A DNA stretch of 64,000 bases, taken from Heterohyrax brucei (taxonomy: Eukaryota > Chordata > Mammalia > Hyracoidea > Procaviidae). Positions within the stretch are counted from its first letter, which is position 1. Every line of letters begins with the position of its first letter. Made by a program: the position numbers and the translations under genes. The stretch is from contig CM053144.1 in NCBI GenBank assembly GCA_028571685.1, positions 95,386,171-95,450,170 on the forward strand, in the 5' to 3' direction. Below are positions 36,396 to 49,014 of this stretch, in pieces. The notes below the pieces were generated by a model. That model was not told where the DNA came from and did no database searches. It saw nothing but the letters and a program-made list of their open reading frames with translations.

Positions 36396-38670
36396 GTAAA
36401 GTGCCCTTCAGTTGATTCCAACTCATGGCAACCCTATGCATAACAGAAGAAAATACTACCTAGTCCTGTGCCATCCTCACAATCCTTGGTATGCTTCAGC
36501 CCATTATTGCAGCCACTGTGTCAGTCCATCTCACTGAAGGTCATCTTCTTTCACCCTGACCCTCAGTGGACTGGAGTGGCCTAATCATGCGTTTAAATAA
36601 GTGAGACAAAGTCTCGCCATCCAGGCTTCTAAGGAGCATTCTGGTTGTACTTCTTCCAAGGCATCTTTGTTTGTTCTTCTGGTAGTCCATGGTATATCTA
36701 GTATTCTTCACCAGCAGTAGAATTCAGAGACATTAATATTTCTTTGATCTTATTTATTCACTGTCTAGCTTTCACATGCACATGAGGCACTTGAAAACAC
36801 CATGCCTTGAGTATGGCAAAACTTAGTCTTCAAGTATGGAGAACCTTAGTCCTCAAAGTGACTGCTTTACTTTTTAACACTTTAAAAGGAGTCTTTTGCA
36901 GCTGATTTGACCAGTGTAACACACCCTTTGATTTCATGACTGCTATTTCCAAGGTGTTGATTGTGGATCTAACTAAAATGAACTCCTTGACAACTTCAAA
37001 TTTTTCTCTATCATGATGTTTCATACTGGTCCACTTTTGAGTTTTTTTGTTCTCTTTATGCTGAGATGTAATCTGTACTACAGGCTGTTAGTTCACCAGC
37101 TAGTGCTTTAAATTGGCTTCACTTTCAGCAAGCAAGTTTATGCCATCTCTATTTTACAGGTTGTAAGTGAGTCTTCCTCTTGTCTTGATGCTGTGTTCTT
37201 CTTCATATAGCTCAGCTTCTCAGATTATTTGCTCACCATACATATTAAACAAGTGTGGTGAAAAGATACAACTCTGATGCATACCCTTCCTGTCTTTAAA
37301 CCACACAGTTATCACCTTGTTCTGTTTGAATGACTACCTCTTGGTCTATGTACAGGTTACTCATGAGCACAAATAAGTGTTCTAGGAATCACATTCTTCA
37401 CAATGCTATCACAATTTATGATACACACAGTCAAACGGCTTTGAATAATCAACAAAACACAAGTAAACTCCTTTCTGGTATTTACTCTTTTACTGGTATC
37501 TACCTGACATCAGCAATGATACCCTTCATGTTGCAGCTCCTCTTCTGAATGCAGCTTGAATTCTGGCAGTTTCCTGTCTGTGTACTGTTCAAACCACTTT
37601 TAAATTATCTTCAGCACAATTTTACTTGCCTGTGCTATTAATGATATTGTTTGTTAATTTATGCAGCCTCTTGGATTGCCTTTCTTTGGAAGGGACACAA
37701 ATATGCATCTCTTTCAGTCAATTGGCCAAGTAGCTGTCTTCCAAATTTGGGGCATAGACAAATAAGGACCTCCAGCACTGTATCTGTTGAAACATCTCCA
37801 TCAATTGATCTTCCATCAATTAGTATTCCATCAATTCCTGGAGCCTTATTTTTCACCAATGGCTTCAGCGCAGCTTAGACTTCATCCTTCAGTACCATCA
37901 GTTCCTGATCATATGTTACCTCCAGAAAGCATTGAACATCGACCAGTTCTTTTTGGTACAAGGACTCTGTGTGTTACTTCCATCATCTTTGGATACTTCC
38001 TGTATCACTCAGTATTTTGCTCGTAGAATCCTTCAGTATTACAGCTCGACGCTTGGATTTTTTTCTTCAGTTCTTTCAGTTTGAAAAATGCAGAGTATGT
38101 TCTGCCCTTTTGGTTTTCTAACTCAAGGTCTTTAAACACTTTTTATAATATTTTACTGCTGCCCTTTGAAATCTTCTGTTCAGCTCCTTTATTTCAACAC
38201 TTCTTCCATTTGCTTTAACTACTTGATGTTCAAGAGCAAGTTTCAGGGATTCTTTTGACATCTACTTGGCTCTTTTCTTTCTTTTGTGCCTTTCATGATC
38301 TCTTCCTTTATGTATTATGTCCTTGATGTCATTTCATACCTTTTATTCTTTTCAGTCACTAATGTTCGATCTATTCTTGAGATGATCTCTAAATTTTGGT
38401 GGGATATATCTTAAGGTCATATTTGGGCTCTTGTGGATTGGTTTTAATTTTCTTCAGCTTTTACTTGAACTTATATACCAACATTAATAGTCTGTTCTGC
38501 AACTGGGACCTGGTCTTGTTCTGACTGATTATATTGAGCTTCTTTATCATCTTTATTTGCAGATGTAGTCAATTTGATTCCTATGTGTTCCATCCAGTAA
38601 GGTTCGCGTGTATAATTACAGTTTGTTGTTGCAAAAAGATATTTGCAATGATAAGTAGTTGGTCTTTCAT
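36396..38670 (-). mobile_element. RTE-type LINE, 5' truncated
   Basis: Antisense RTE of about 2.3 kb covering the reverse transcriptase and 3' region. A reverse-strand frame (37659-37859) encodes KNKAPGIDGI, a reverse transcriptase motif typical of this clade. The 3' end on the + strand reads 'cagttgattccaactcatgg'. The endonuclease part is absent and stops are frequent. It is collinear with 53920-56080. Confidence 0.8.
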
Positions 38671-38676
38671 TTATGT

Positions 38677-38712
38677 ATTTTATATATATATGTATATATA
38701 TATATACAAAAT
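38677..38712. repeat. TA-rich microsatellite
   Basis: Alternating TA run with single GT interruptions, directly at the truncated 5' end of the RTE copy. Confidence 0.9.
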
Positions 38713-40029
38713 GTATAATACAAACACACACATACACACCCCTAATGATTATAATGGTTATCTCTGAGTGGTGAAGTTTTAAGGGATTTTAATTTTTTCC
38801 TTTGAAGAACAGAGCTTTTAATTTTCATGGAATCTAAATTTCTAGATTCCATCAAGGCTGAGGTAACTAACCCAATTATAACACTGTGATGATGGCTTAA
38901 CCTTAAGTCTTTAGAAAACTGATTCCCTGAAAGTCATCTTTAAGTCAAACAGTGCTGTTATTGTATGCTGTCAAGCCAATTTCGACTCCTAGAGACCTTA
39001 AGTCTACAAACTTAACTGTTCTAAGCACTATATACCTCATTGCTGAACATCACTACAGTCACCTTTGAAGCACTTCCTTGAGAAGCTATGCACGGATGCA
39101 CACAGTGGTGTTGTGGCATGGTGGCAAGTTTGTGAACTTAACTGTATAGTTGTCTATGAGGAGTTTTTATCCACTAAACAAATAAGCATATTGGAACACA
39201 CTCTCTAACTCACCTGCTCTGGCCCCCAATTATTTTTTCTTTACCTGAAGACAAAGTGAATATTGAAAGAAAGACATTTTGATAACATTCCAGACATCAA
39301 GGGTAATACAGTGACAGCTCTGATGGCCATTCCAGAAAAAGAGTTCCAAAATTGCTTTGAAGTATGTACTAAGTGCTAGCATCAGTGTATAGCTTCCCAA
39401 GGGGAGTGCTTCAAAGGTGACCATAGTGATATTCAGCAACGAAGTACATAGCACTTTTCTTAGGATGATTTCATGAACTTCAACCTAGTATGACAGAGCA
39501 GAACTGATCCATAGGGTTTCCACAGGCTGAAATCTAAACAGCTGGATGGCAATCAGTTTGATTTAATCTTTCTGGAAATACATTGCTTAATTAGCAAAGA
39601 ATATTTTGACTTGGGCATTCTGCTGTTTTATAGTGTTATCTATGTGCAGTCAGTTTTAAAAACAGCAATGCCAAAATCTGTGTCTTGGGGTAAATCAATA
39701 ATTAACTGAATTTTTCTTTAAAAGAATGTGACATGTCCACATAGTTTTATGACTCTGTTTCTATGACAATGCATAATTGTTAGTAATAAGGTAGATTAGT
39801 GAAATCTTTAAAGATCTGTTTTCTTGAGAACATTTTTGACTCCCTAGTAAGAAATGTTGCCCTGATTTACAAACCATACATTAAATAAACTTCAGTCAAT
39901 TTCTAGTATTGGCATAATATGATTTTTGTCTTATCTCAAGGTCTTTGCATGTGTCATCATATATTTTATGGCATATGATGACCTGGAGATAGAAAACCAA
40001 AAGGAAAGAACACATTCAACAAAAACCAA
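38713..40029. other. Unique-looking sequence with SINE scraps
   Basis: Fragments reminiscent of the AfroSINE/RTE tail occur near 38956-39003 and 39485-39560 ('gacagagcagaactgatcca'). Otherwise nothing was recognised. Confidence 0.45.
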
Positions 40030-40726
40030 AAGAATGGATGAAGATCAAAGATCACAGCCTTCAGTGTGAATTGTACCTCATCATAAAGAAACCAAACTCC
40101 TCAAAACTGGACCTAGAAGCAGCATGACGATAAACAGAGAAAAGATTGAGGTTATCAAGGATTTCATTTTATTTAGATGCACAATCAACACTCATGACAA
40201 CAGCAATCTAGAAATCAAAAGACACATTGTGTTGAGAAAATAATACCTTAAGGATTAAGGTGTTCTTGATCCAAGCCATGGTGTTCTTAATCATGTCAAA
40301 TGAATGTGAAAGCTGGATGATGAATAAGCAAGAGTGAAGAGGAATGGTTGCCTTTGAACTGTGGTACTGCCAAAAAATATTAAATATTCCATGAACTTTC
40401 AAAAGAAAGAACAAATTTATCTTGGAAGAAATACAACCGGAATGCTCCTTAGAAGCAAGAAGGGTGAGACTATGGCTCATATACTTTACATGTGTTACCA
40501 GGAGGAATCAGACCCTAGAGAAAGACATTGTACTTGATAAAGCAGAGTGTCAGAGAAAAAGAGGAAGACCCTCAGTGAGATGGATTTGCACAGTGGCTAC
40601 GACAAGGTGTTCAAGCACAGCAACAATTGTGAGGATGACGTAGGGCCAGGCAGTGTTTCATTCTGTTGTGTGTAGGGTTCCTATGAGTTGGAACCAATTC
40701 AATGGTGCCTGACAACAAGTTTTCTA
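40030..40726 (+). mobile_element. RTE-type LINE 3' fragment
   Basis: Forward copy starting near 'aagaatggatgaagatcaaa'. It runs through 'aggaagaccctcagtgagat' to 'gaaccaattcaatggtgcct' and the final 'gacaacaag'. It matches the copy at 1-768 throughout but is less decayed at its 3' end. It is 5' truncated. Confidence 0.85.
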
Positions 40727-42325
40727 AAAATTTTTACTTAGACATTTTGTTATTATTGAGATGGTTTACCAATTGCAGGTAATATTAGAGACTTGAAGGC
40801 GCATGCTTGATACCACTTGCTTTTCTTGTTACTACTGAGACAAGAAACTGAATGAATTTGCCTTGCTATAAGGTAACAAGTAAGCAAATGAACACAGCTG
40901 TCTGATGTGGGCTGGGCCTTCAATTTCATGACTTGAGCTCCTCTGAATTTTGGATCTGAGCAAAACAAAAAGGTCATCTCTCCATGATTCTTTAAACAGC
41001 CTAAGGTGGTTTTGTTTTCCATGCTGCATGTGGGTTTGTCTTCTGCCCTTTTATCCTTACAAGCATCTATGTTCCTCATAGCACCACATCACAGCATGTG
41101 TGTCCGTAGTTTTCTCCTGTGTCATTTTCCCTCCAAACCATAGATTGTGTTTCAGCTCAGTATGGGAATTCTGCATAGTGTCAGGAGGAAATATTTTCAT
41201 TTTTAGAGTATACCTGAAGAAAGGTTCCAACCATTGTCCTGTTGTTGCCTTTAAGTAAAAGGACACAGAAAAACATTTTCTTCACTTTCCCAGAAATAGC
41301 TGAAATATGACATCACTATCCGAATACATACTAAGGTGAAAAAGAGCCCTTAGAGAAAAGAGTTTTTGCTGTGACCCCAGTTAGGGAAATGATATAAACA
41401 AGTGACTTAATGCCTCTGAGCCTCTTCCTCAGTTGTCAAGTGAGGGCTACAGAGCCTAATTCACACATTCCACCACCTACCTGTGTCCTCATCACCACCA
41501 CCAAAAGCACTGCTGCTCATCTTACAGAGGATGATGCAGAACTAGTCCAGCAAGAGGGGAGTGGAGAATGAGGGGAAGGAGAAAGCAGTGGTCCTACCGG
41601 GGCTCGTGCAAGTCAATCTTCATTACCTAAAGTTATGTTCATTGCCTCAAATTATTTTCATGGCTTAAAATGCCTTGCTTTTCATTGGCTTTGTTTCTAA
41701 CATAAACATCTTTTTGCAAACATATTTTATTCCTTAGGTTTTTATACATAATTCTAAACTGTTGAAATCATGGCAAATATATGAAAATTAAAAAGCAGGA
41801 ATCTTTCTTTTTTAAAATCAGCAAGTTCAATTACTTGTAGCCTTACTAGAAATTTAAAAATAAATATTACATTTTTAAGGCCAGAACTTGCTTATTTATG
41901 CCAATAAATAGTGTTTTGATCTTCTGCTTCTACATCTGCTTAGAAATTCTGTCATCAGTGAAACAGGTGCATGCAAATTGACCAACAGCTTTGTTGGAAA
42001 ATGAGTAGATGCTTTATGGTAGGGACTGAAGTTCACATCAAAACTATAAACCTCCATATTTTTCCATACTGTAGGTAGATAAGACTGAGAGCACAAGTTT
42101 TGAGGAGGGAGTTGACAGCAAGTGGTGACTGGACCACAGCTCATCCTAGTGCTAGGGTAAACCTGCAAACAAAAGAGCTGGCTCAATACTTGAAGTTTCC
42201 CCAAGTTAACATAAATCTTATATTTTTCTTTAGGATTCAATCAAAATTTGCTGTAAAGTTTATGTAATAAATATATATGCACCCTTATGCTGTGTAAGAC
42301 ATTCTAAAGAAATGACACACAGTTA
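40727..42325. other. Unique-looking sequence
   Basis: Mostly unrecognised. A small MIR-like patch ('gcctctgagcctcttcctca') lies near 41400-41440. Overlapping reverse frames at 40753-41266 show no domain. Confidence 0.45.
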
Positions 42326-42328
42326 GAA

Positions 42329-42548
42329 CAATTTTGCCCCCCAAGGGAACTTTACATTTTTGGTTGGAGACATTTTTGGTTGTCATAACTAGAGGGTTTT
42401 GCCCTAACTGGATGGTTGCTACTGGCATCTAATGGGTAGGGGCTAGAGATGCTGCAAAGCTTCTACGCTGTACAGGACAGCTGTCCAGAACAAAAAAGTA
42501 CCCAGACCAAAATGCCAATAGTAACAAGATTGAAAAACCCTGCACTAG
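42329..42548 (+). mobile_element. MER5A-like hAT-Charlie DNA transposon
   Basis: Contains 'ggagacatttttggttgtca', 'gctactggcatctaatgggt', 'gtacaggacagctgtccaga' and the closing 'agattgaaaaaccctgca', in MER5A order. A non-autonomous ancient mammalian element. Confidence 0.85.
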
Positions 42549-43127
42549 GGATTAAAAAAAGAAGAGAGACAGAATCAGACAAGAAACTCCTGAAGAGCAT
42601 AAGACTGGCCATGAAGATAAGACAGATACCTAACAAATGGCAAAAGTAGAAGAGTTATAAGTGTTATAAAGAAGAAATTTTACTTCCATCTTCAGGAATC
42701 AGGGAAGTTTTTGAAAAATAATACTACTAATAACCATCATAACATGTCTAAAATAACTGAATGTCAAGGTACCAGTGATTGTTATAATTCTTTTTAAACA
42801 TATAAATAAATTAACCACCAAGTATTTCTAAAAACATCCACCCTATTCCTGCAACTCTGTTAAGCTCCTTGGGAAGACAAAACCAAGTAAAACAGAATCA
42901 TGATTCTCTAGAACTCAGGAAAGAGCTACATCTGCAATTCTACATTAACATTATTGATATTCGTTTATTCAAATATGTGTCACTTCTGTGCTGGCCGCTC
43001 TGTGAGGCAGAGGGCTTAAACAAGCAAGGCCTTTACCGATCTCAAAGTCTCTTGGAGGAGACAGACAAAAAGCAAGCCAACAAATGTGTGATTTCAAAAT
43101 GTGACCTGGGTTTCTAAAAACACTGGA
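42549..43127. other. Unique-looking sequence
   Basis: No feature was recognised. Confidence 0.45.
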
Positions 43128-43291
43128 CTGGAGCCTGGTATCACAGTGATTAAGGGCTAAAGTGAGGAATGGCAGCTAACCAAAATGTTGGCAGTTCGTA
43201 TCCACCAGCCTTTTCCTGGAAACTATGAAGCAGTTCTATTCTGTCCCATAGGGTCACTTTGAGTGAGAATCAGCTTGACAACAATGGCAAC
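43128..43291 (+). mobile_element. AfroSINE
   Basis: Forward copy starting 'ctggagcctggtatcacagt'. It has a small insertion in the head ('gtgaggaatggcag') and ends 'atcagcttgacaacaatggc'. Confidence 0.85.
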
Positions 43292-44992
43292 AGTCCAAAT
43301 AACCCTCAAAATAAACCACAACAAAATATCTTGAAATGCTATATAGAATTTCATGGACATCCTTTTAGAAACCTAGCAGAGCATGAGAAAACCTAGGAAA
43401 CCCCTACAGACTACAGGTCAAAACAAATGAGGGAACTGAAAATCAGACAGTGAAAGTAAGAGTTTACATAAAGGTCCTGGAGTATTAGAAGTCTTGAAAA
43501 CCAACAAATTACAATAGCTATGTAGGCATAAGTTATGAGGTTTCAGATTTCAAAGATAAAGATCTAGAATTGAGAATTCCGGGGGAAAAAAACCAGGATA
43601 TTTGGGCTAATAATAATAATGGAATGAGAAAATAAGAAGAAAGTTTATCCATCTTGTACGGACTTCAGATGGGGCAAAAGGTGGCCTATGCTGAGAATTC
43701 ATAACTGTGGAACAGATTTCAGCAGGTTTGAAGAGCATACGTATACTACCCATGCTTTCTGAGAATCCACACTATAAAAACACTCAGTTTGGTAATCCCC
43801 ACAGATACCTAACACAGGCCTATGCTTTGCTATACAGTTGGTCACCTGTGATTGACTGCATCTCTCTATTGCTTGTCACAAAGCAGTAGCTGGTGTTGTA
43901 ATGTTTCATCCTGCATCACTTCCCATCCTTACTCATTTCTCTAAATCTCATGGTCTTGGGATACACATCCCAAGTAGAATTTAGTATATGATACTTGTCT
44001 TAGTTCTGTTTTCTCAGGAAACTGAGCTAAAGTAGAGTCTTTCATAAGAGAAGGCCTATTTGAGGAGTTGCTTTCCTACACTGAGGCCCAAAGGATAAGA
44101 AGGCTGTATAAACAACAGTGGGGAAAAGTAGTCTAGGCAGAGGAAATTAGTGTGAAACAGAGCACAGACCCTTCCAAAATGTGAGAACAGTTTTGGAAGC
44201 TACATTAAGAGCCCAGTCACACAGGACAGAGGTCTTAAGAAAAGAACTGGTCCAAAGCCATGTGTGTGATTTTTAATTGGTTGATAAAAGTTAAAAATAG
44301 GAAGATACTACATCATAATTTCTGGATCTTCTTGGAAAATTTCAAAAGATCTGACGGTAGCAGGACTGCTTTTTTTATATGAAACCAGCACCTGGATCTA
44401 ACGGTTTGAGGCAAGGCTGTGACCTCCTGTCCACCACTGTGCCAACTCAGACTTTTCATTCATTTCTGCTGCCTGTTCATTTGGCCTCCAAGGGCTTTGA
44501 ATTTACAGCCTTTCATTTAGGATCTTGTAAATGATAGTTTAAAAAAAAGCTGGATTTTATTCTAGGACAAAGGATAGCCCTTAGAGTATATTAAGCAAGG
44601 AAATGGTATGATCTGATTTCTTTATGTTTTGTTTACTGTGTAAAAATTGGATTGGAAAGCATCAAGAATGGAAATGAGAATATAAACAAGACTGTTGAAG
44701 AAGTCTTGGGTAAAAATTTATGGTGAGTTGAGATAGAGTGTTAGCAATGGAAATGGAGAGAAGTGGATTCAAAGTTTATGTTGGAAGCAGGAAGTATAAT
44801 ATTTGCTGACTAGATATAGAGTGAGGGAGAGAGTCAAGACTGACTTGCGTTCTGTTGTGAACAACTTGAGCTGTCTGTGGTCAACAACTGAAGGGGACAA
44901 CATTTACTGGTATTCTTTAGTACATGGAGAACTTAACATGTTGTGAAGAGCACAAATACAAGAAATTCTAATGTCCTCAAGGATTCCTGAAG
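43292..44992. other. Unique-looking sequence
   Basis: No confident gene or repeat call. The region from about 43990 has the texture of an old repeat but was not placed in a family. Confidence 0.4.
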
Positions 44993-45157
44993 TGCAGCGC
45001 TTACATGATATGGTTGCTAATCAAAAAGGTAAGCAGTTCAAATCCACTAAGCTGCTTCTTGGGAACTCTATAGGTAGTTCTACTTTGTTCTCTAGGGTTG
45101 CTATGAATGAGAATTAGCTTGACGGCAATAGGGTACTTTTTTTTTTTCTTTTTTTTG
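44993..45157 (+). mobile_element. AfroSINE
   Basis: Forward copy: 'gcagcgcttacatgatatgg', 'taagcagttcaaatccacta', 'gagaattagcttgacggcaa'. It ends in a T-rich tail at 45137-45157. Confidence 0.85.
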
Positions 45158-45299
45158 ATTAGTGCCCTCATAGAGCTTGAATGTTATTGGTAGAGATAGA
45201 GTTGTGCAAGTATACATGCTTTTAAGTGTCAGAAAAAAGATACACACCTCTAACTGCAGAGAATGAAAACAGTAACATTCACTGAGGGTACAAGATACT

Positions 45300-45395
45300 C
45301 GGTCCATACATTTCATTTAATTCTCACAGTTATTTCTGGGGTTGGGATTACTGTCATCTTCGTTTTATATATGGAAAAACAAAACTCAGGAAAGT
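45300..45395 (-). mobile_element. MIR-like fragment
   Basis: Antisense MIR-like text: 'atttaattctcacagttatt' and 'tatatggaaaaacaaaactc'. It is interrupted by the adjoining SINE. Confidence 0.45.
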
Positions 45396-45396
45396 T

Positions 45397-45536
45397 CTGA
45401 CAGTGACTCATAGTGACCCTATAGGACAGGGTAGAACTGCCCCATAGAGTTTCCAAGGAGTGCCTGGAGGATTTGGACTGCTAACCTTTTGGTTAGCAGC
45501 CATAGCACTTAACCACTATGCCACCAGGGTTTTCAT
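45397..45536 (-). mobile_element. AfroSINE (short form), well preserved
   Basis: Reverse copy with 'agtgaccctataggacaggg', 'gagtttccaaggagtgcctg' and 'ttggttagcagccatagcac'. Confidence 0.9.
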
Positions 45537-45742
45537 CATGTGTATACATGCCAAGACATATGCACATACTTAGTCTGTGTGAATGGGGGGGCACTATGGT
45601 TTATGGGGGGGTGGAGACCCGTGAAATATTCCAATCTTAGACTTCTTATAGTCATTGCTTGCCCTGTTGGTATTCATGACTTTACCCCAGGGGTGGAATC
45701 ACCTTTGATCTGGTCTCTTAACTTGATAAAAGCCTGGTAGCC

Positions 45743-45820
45743 TTCCCTGGTTGATGGAACCACGATTCATTCACAGCAGGGTTCCCTGGTTGATGGAACC
45801 ACGATTCATTCTCAGCAGGG
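45743..45820. repeat. 39-bp tandem duplication
   Basis: Two head-to-tail 39-bp units starting 'ttccctggttgatggaacca' at 45743 and 45782, with one mismatch. The unit is a multiple of three, so it appears as a 13-residue repeat in frames on either strand. That is a by-product, not evidence of coding. Confidence 0.95.
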
Positions 45821-46796
45821 TTGTAGCTTGCCACATCCATGACATACATCCAACAATCTGGCCCAACAATGTAATTTATCATCCAAATCAAGACACTTGT
45901 GAGAATGAGAAGAGAGTCCACTATGACTATATTGGAATTATTGGGGTAAACTAGGACAGTCTCAAACTAGAACACAGGGCAAGCCCATTGGCTCTCAATT
46001 TTGCCTTGCAAGTTTCCCTTCATGAAGTTTCAAGAGAATCTGGGTCTTATTTATGCTACATGAGATGGGAAAGGAACACAGGAAAACTAATTTTTGAGTG
46101 CTCTTTCTACCTGACTATACTCTACAGCCTAGTTCAATTTGTTGTGGTTGAGTCCCAGGTTTGTCCAAGGAAACCCAAAAGACCTAACTGAGAAATAGGA
46201 TCCCACAAAACTATTTAATATACTTTATCTTTCCCTGGTCAAAATACAGACAGGGAGATTGCTCAGCTGCCATAGAGGAAAGGGAATATTCTCTTCCCTA
46301 TAGAATCACTTTGTGGTTCAAGTTTTCAAGACTTTTCCCTTGATAGATCAAGTTAAAGGAGAATGGAAAAAAACTATCAGCTCAACCAAGGCTTGCTTCC
46401 AACCCTACCATCTGGCTATCCACTACCTCCCATCTTGTCCTGGACTAGAAGCCTCAAGGCTTTAGAAGTAGAAGATTGCCAATGGAAAATGATTTAACAG
46501 AGGGGGAAGCATAGAAAATAAAACACATTTGTTTAATAATTGAAAAACAAAATAACTGACACAAAGGATGTTCACTCTCAGTCACTTTCTGCCTATGTTG
46601 AGAGAAATATTTAATGCAATTCAAGATCATTAAAGTTGTTAATGTACTCTTGATAAGCTGAATAAACAGAGGACCTTTTTTGAGATACTTATTCAGAATC
46701 ATTAGACTTTTAGAGGCCAGGATTGTGCTGTTTTTGTATCCATGATCCTGCTTTAAATATTCTATGGCTCTGAGATTTTAAATTTGGAAGTCAAAA
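45821..46796. other. Unique-looking sequence
   Basis: No feature was recognised between the tandem duplication and the L1-LTR composite. Confidence 0.45.
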
Positions 46797-46808
46797 ATAT
46801 TACATATC

Positions 46809-47770
46809 TGGGGGTGGAGTCAAAAAGGTGGACTAAGCACATGTCTCCTTATATCCCTCTGGAAGCCAAGACATGAATTGATAATCAAATGGAGCCTTCT
46901 GGTCACCTAGTGAGCCCCAGGACAAGGCACAGGGCTGTTAATTTGGACTTCATAACATTGAATGAAAAACCCCCTCTCTTTCTCTGACTCCCGCTCCTGG
47001 CTAGCCCTTGCTCTTATGGACTGAAGGTAAACACACCATTTTGACTTTTTTTTTTCTCTGTCTTGGCCGGTGAGCAGAGCTGGGTCTTGTCTAGTGGCTA
47101 GTCTCAGACACATTGCTGATGGGATAGGGAGGTGAAATTGCAATATTTTGAGAGCCAGGCTTAGGACTCTGTCCATCTAGCCACTTTGGGCCTGTCTTTT
47201 TATCACTGCTACAGCGTGGTTTGTACGGAACTGCGGTGCCTGTGTGAGGGATGCCATGTTGGATACGGAGATTTTAGCAGGACATAATTCTTAGCCTGGG
47301 AGCCAGCACCTGCAAACAGGACAGCGCTTCTCCAACAGAAAAGCAGTAGTTTACAGAGTCGCCTATGGTGGGGGCCCAGCAACAGAGGCTGAGGACTCAT
47401 TACATCTCGGCACCTTTAGCCCCTCTATCTGCCGACCGTGTGGAGGGTGTCATCTTAGATACGGTGGCCACAGCTGACCTAATTCTTAGCCTGGGAGCCA
47501 GAGCCTGCCCACAGGGGAACACTTTTCTACCAGAAAAGCAGTAGTTTACACAGTGGGCCCTGTCAGCAGAGGTCAAAAAAAGGCAGTAGCGTTGCTGTAC
47601 TTTGAACTAGTTCATATCATCTGGGGTTGGATATAGAGGTGCTTATTCTGCCAGTTGGGAAGAGGGACCTCTACACCTGAAAATTTGACTGACTTGTCTT
47701 ACATTTTAAGACAGCCTAGAGAAACATCTGCAGTCCATTCTCACAGTATCTCTCTCAGCCTTTACTTACT
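46809..47770 (+). mobile_element. L1 5'UTR with a duplicated 195-bp unit
   Basis: Starts 'tgggggtggagtcaaaaagg', like the 5' end of mammalian L1 transcripts, so the 5' end appears complete. The phrase 'aattcttagcctgggagcca' occurs at 47286 and 47481, and 'aagcagtagtttaca' at 47341 and 47536. Both pairs are 195 bp apart, indicating two promoter-type monomers. Confidence 0.75.
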
Positions 47771-47773
47771 CAC

Positions 47774-48547
47774 ATGAAACCCAAAAAGCAATAGATGCTT
47801 GTGGCATACAAGAAATAACCCATGCCTTCAGAAGGCTCACAAACAAAACAACCAAGGAGTTTTCCAGATAAATAAACTTTTCTGAAATCATCAGAAGGTG
47901 AATACAAAAGGATTATATACAGAGCCCTTCTAGACCTTATACAAAATGCAGCAGAACAAAATGAAGAATTAAACAAGCTGTTCAATTTGATGAAACACCA
48001 GTACTCTGAAATCTGGCAGATCAAGAACAAAATCAAAGACATATAAACTTCCATTGAAAGCCAAAGAAATAGAATGGAATAAATGGAAAAAAGAATTTCT
48101 GACTTGGAAGACAGAGCTACTGACGCCAGTGTCTGTGAGCAGAAATCAGAAAAAAGAAACAGGAAAAATGAAAAAGCTTTAAGAAGCATGTGGGACTTTG
48201 TTAAGAGTAACAACCTTCGATTAATTGGAGTCCCTGAACAGGATGAGACACCTGAGAACACTGAGAGTATCGTTCCTGAGATGCTGACAGAAAACTTCCC
48301 AGAAATCATGCAGGAAGAGAATATAGACATCTCAGATGCATATTGTACGCCACCCAGTATAGATCTCAAAAGAAAGACTCCAAGACATATTATAGTCAAG
48401 CTTAACAAAATGAAACATAAACAGCAACTCTTAAAGGTAGCAAGACTCAAAGCAAAGCTAACAGTTAGAGGGAAATGCTGTAGGCTTTCACCAGATTTCT
48501 CAGCAGAAACCATGCTGGCACAGAGACAGTGGCATGACACATTCAAA
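47774..48547 (+). pseudogene. L1 ORF1 pseudogene, 3' truncated
   Basis: Probable start at 47774 (MKPKKQ, then a stop codon). Further in-frame stops lie near 48044 and 48078. From 48083 the frame is open: a coiled-coil end (MEKRISDLEDRATDA), the RNA-recognition domain (NNLRLIGVPEQDE) and the C-terminal domain (PRHIIVKLNKMKHK, then FSAETMLAQRQWHDTFK). ORF1p binds L1 RNA and aids reverse transcription. The protein is cut near its C-terminus by the LTR join. The open frame then runs into LTR sequence to a stop at 48749-48751, giving an apparent fusion of 222 codons without functional meaning. Confidence 0.85.
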
Positions 48548-48981
48548 AATGTGTGTAGCCATGTGGCTGGGCCATCATTCCCGGTATCTTGTGATTGTCC
48601 TCCATTTTGTGGTTTTCCTTTGCTGAATGTTAAAGGATTAGGGTGGGACTATAAATCTCTTTATAAGATCACCTCCCTGCTCCACTGTAAAGGGAGTTTC
48701 CCTGGAACATGGCTTGTCCCACCCTTAATCCTTTCATCCTGCAAGAGATAAAAGGAAAGGGAGGCAGGCTGAGAACAGGGAACCTCATACCATCAAGAAA
48801 GCAGCACCGGGAGAAGAGTGTGTCTGACAGACCTGAGGTTCCTGCACCGTGATGCTCCCTGGACAAAGACTGATGCAACACCGGCCTTTCTCCAGAACTG
48901 ACAAGGGCAAAGCCTTCCCCTAGAGTGGACATCCTGAGTTTGGACTTGTAGCCTACCAGACTGTAAGAATAAACCTTCCTT

Positions 48982-48985
<4 letters not shown>
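48548..48985 (+). mobile_element. LTR segment fused to L1 ORF1
   Basis: Matches the LTR at 31791-32290 from about its base 28 onward ('tgtgtgtagccatgtggctg') to just past the polyadenylation signal. It lacks both the first ~28 bases and the region after the cleavage site. That is what an RNA ending at the LTR poly(A) site would contain. The join lies in caaaaatgtgtg, present at the L1-LTR boundary and closely resembling the full LTR. Confidence 0.8.

Positions 48986-49014
<29 letters not shown>

Noticed and set aside
45743-45820. A CRISPR-like or protein-repeat reading of the 39-bp units
   Set aside because: Only two units, directly adjacent with no spacers, in a mammalian context.
47770-48546. 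A 258-codon reverse-strand open frame
   Set aside because: It lies antisense to L1 ORF1; its hydrophobic residues come from the A-rich sense strand read backwards.
48083-48751. A 222-codon open frame that looks like a gene
   Set aside because: The first ~155 codons are L1 ORF1 and the rest is LTR sequence read by chance across the join. It has no independent start or conserved end.
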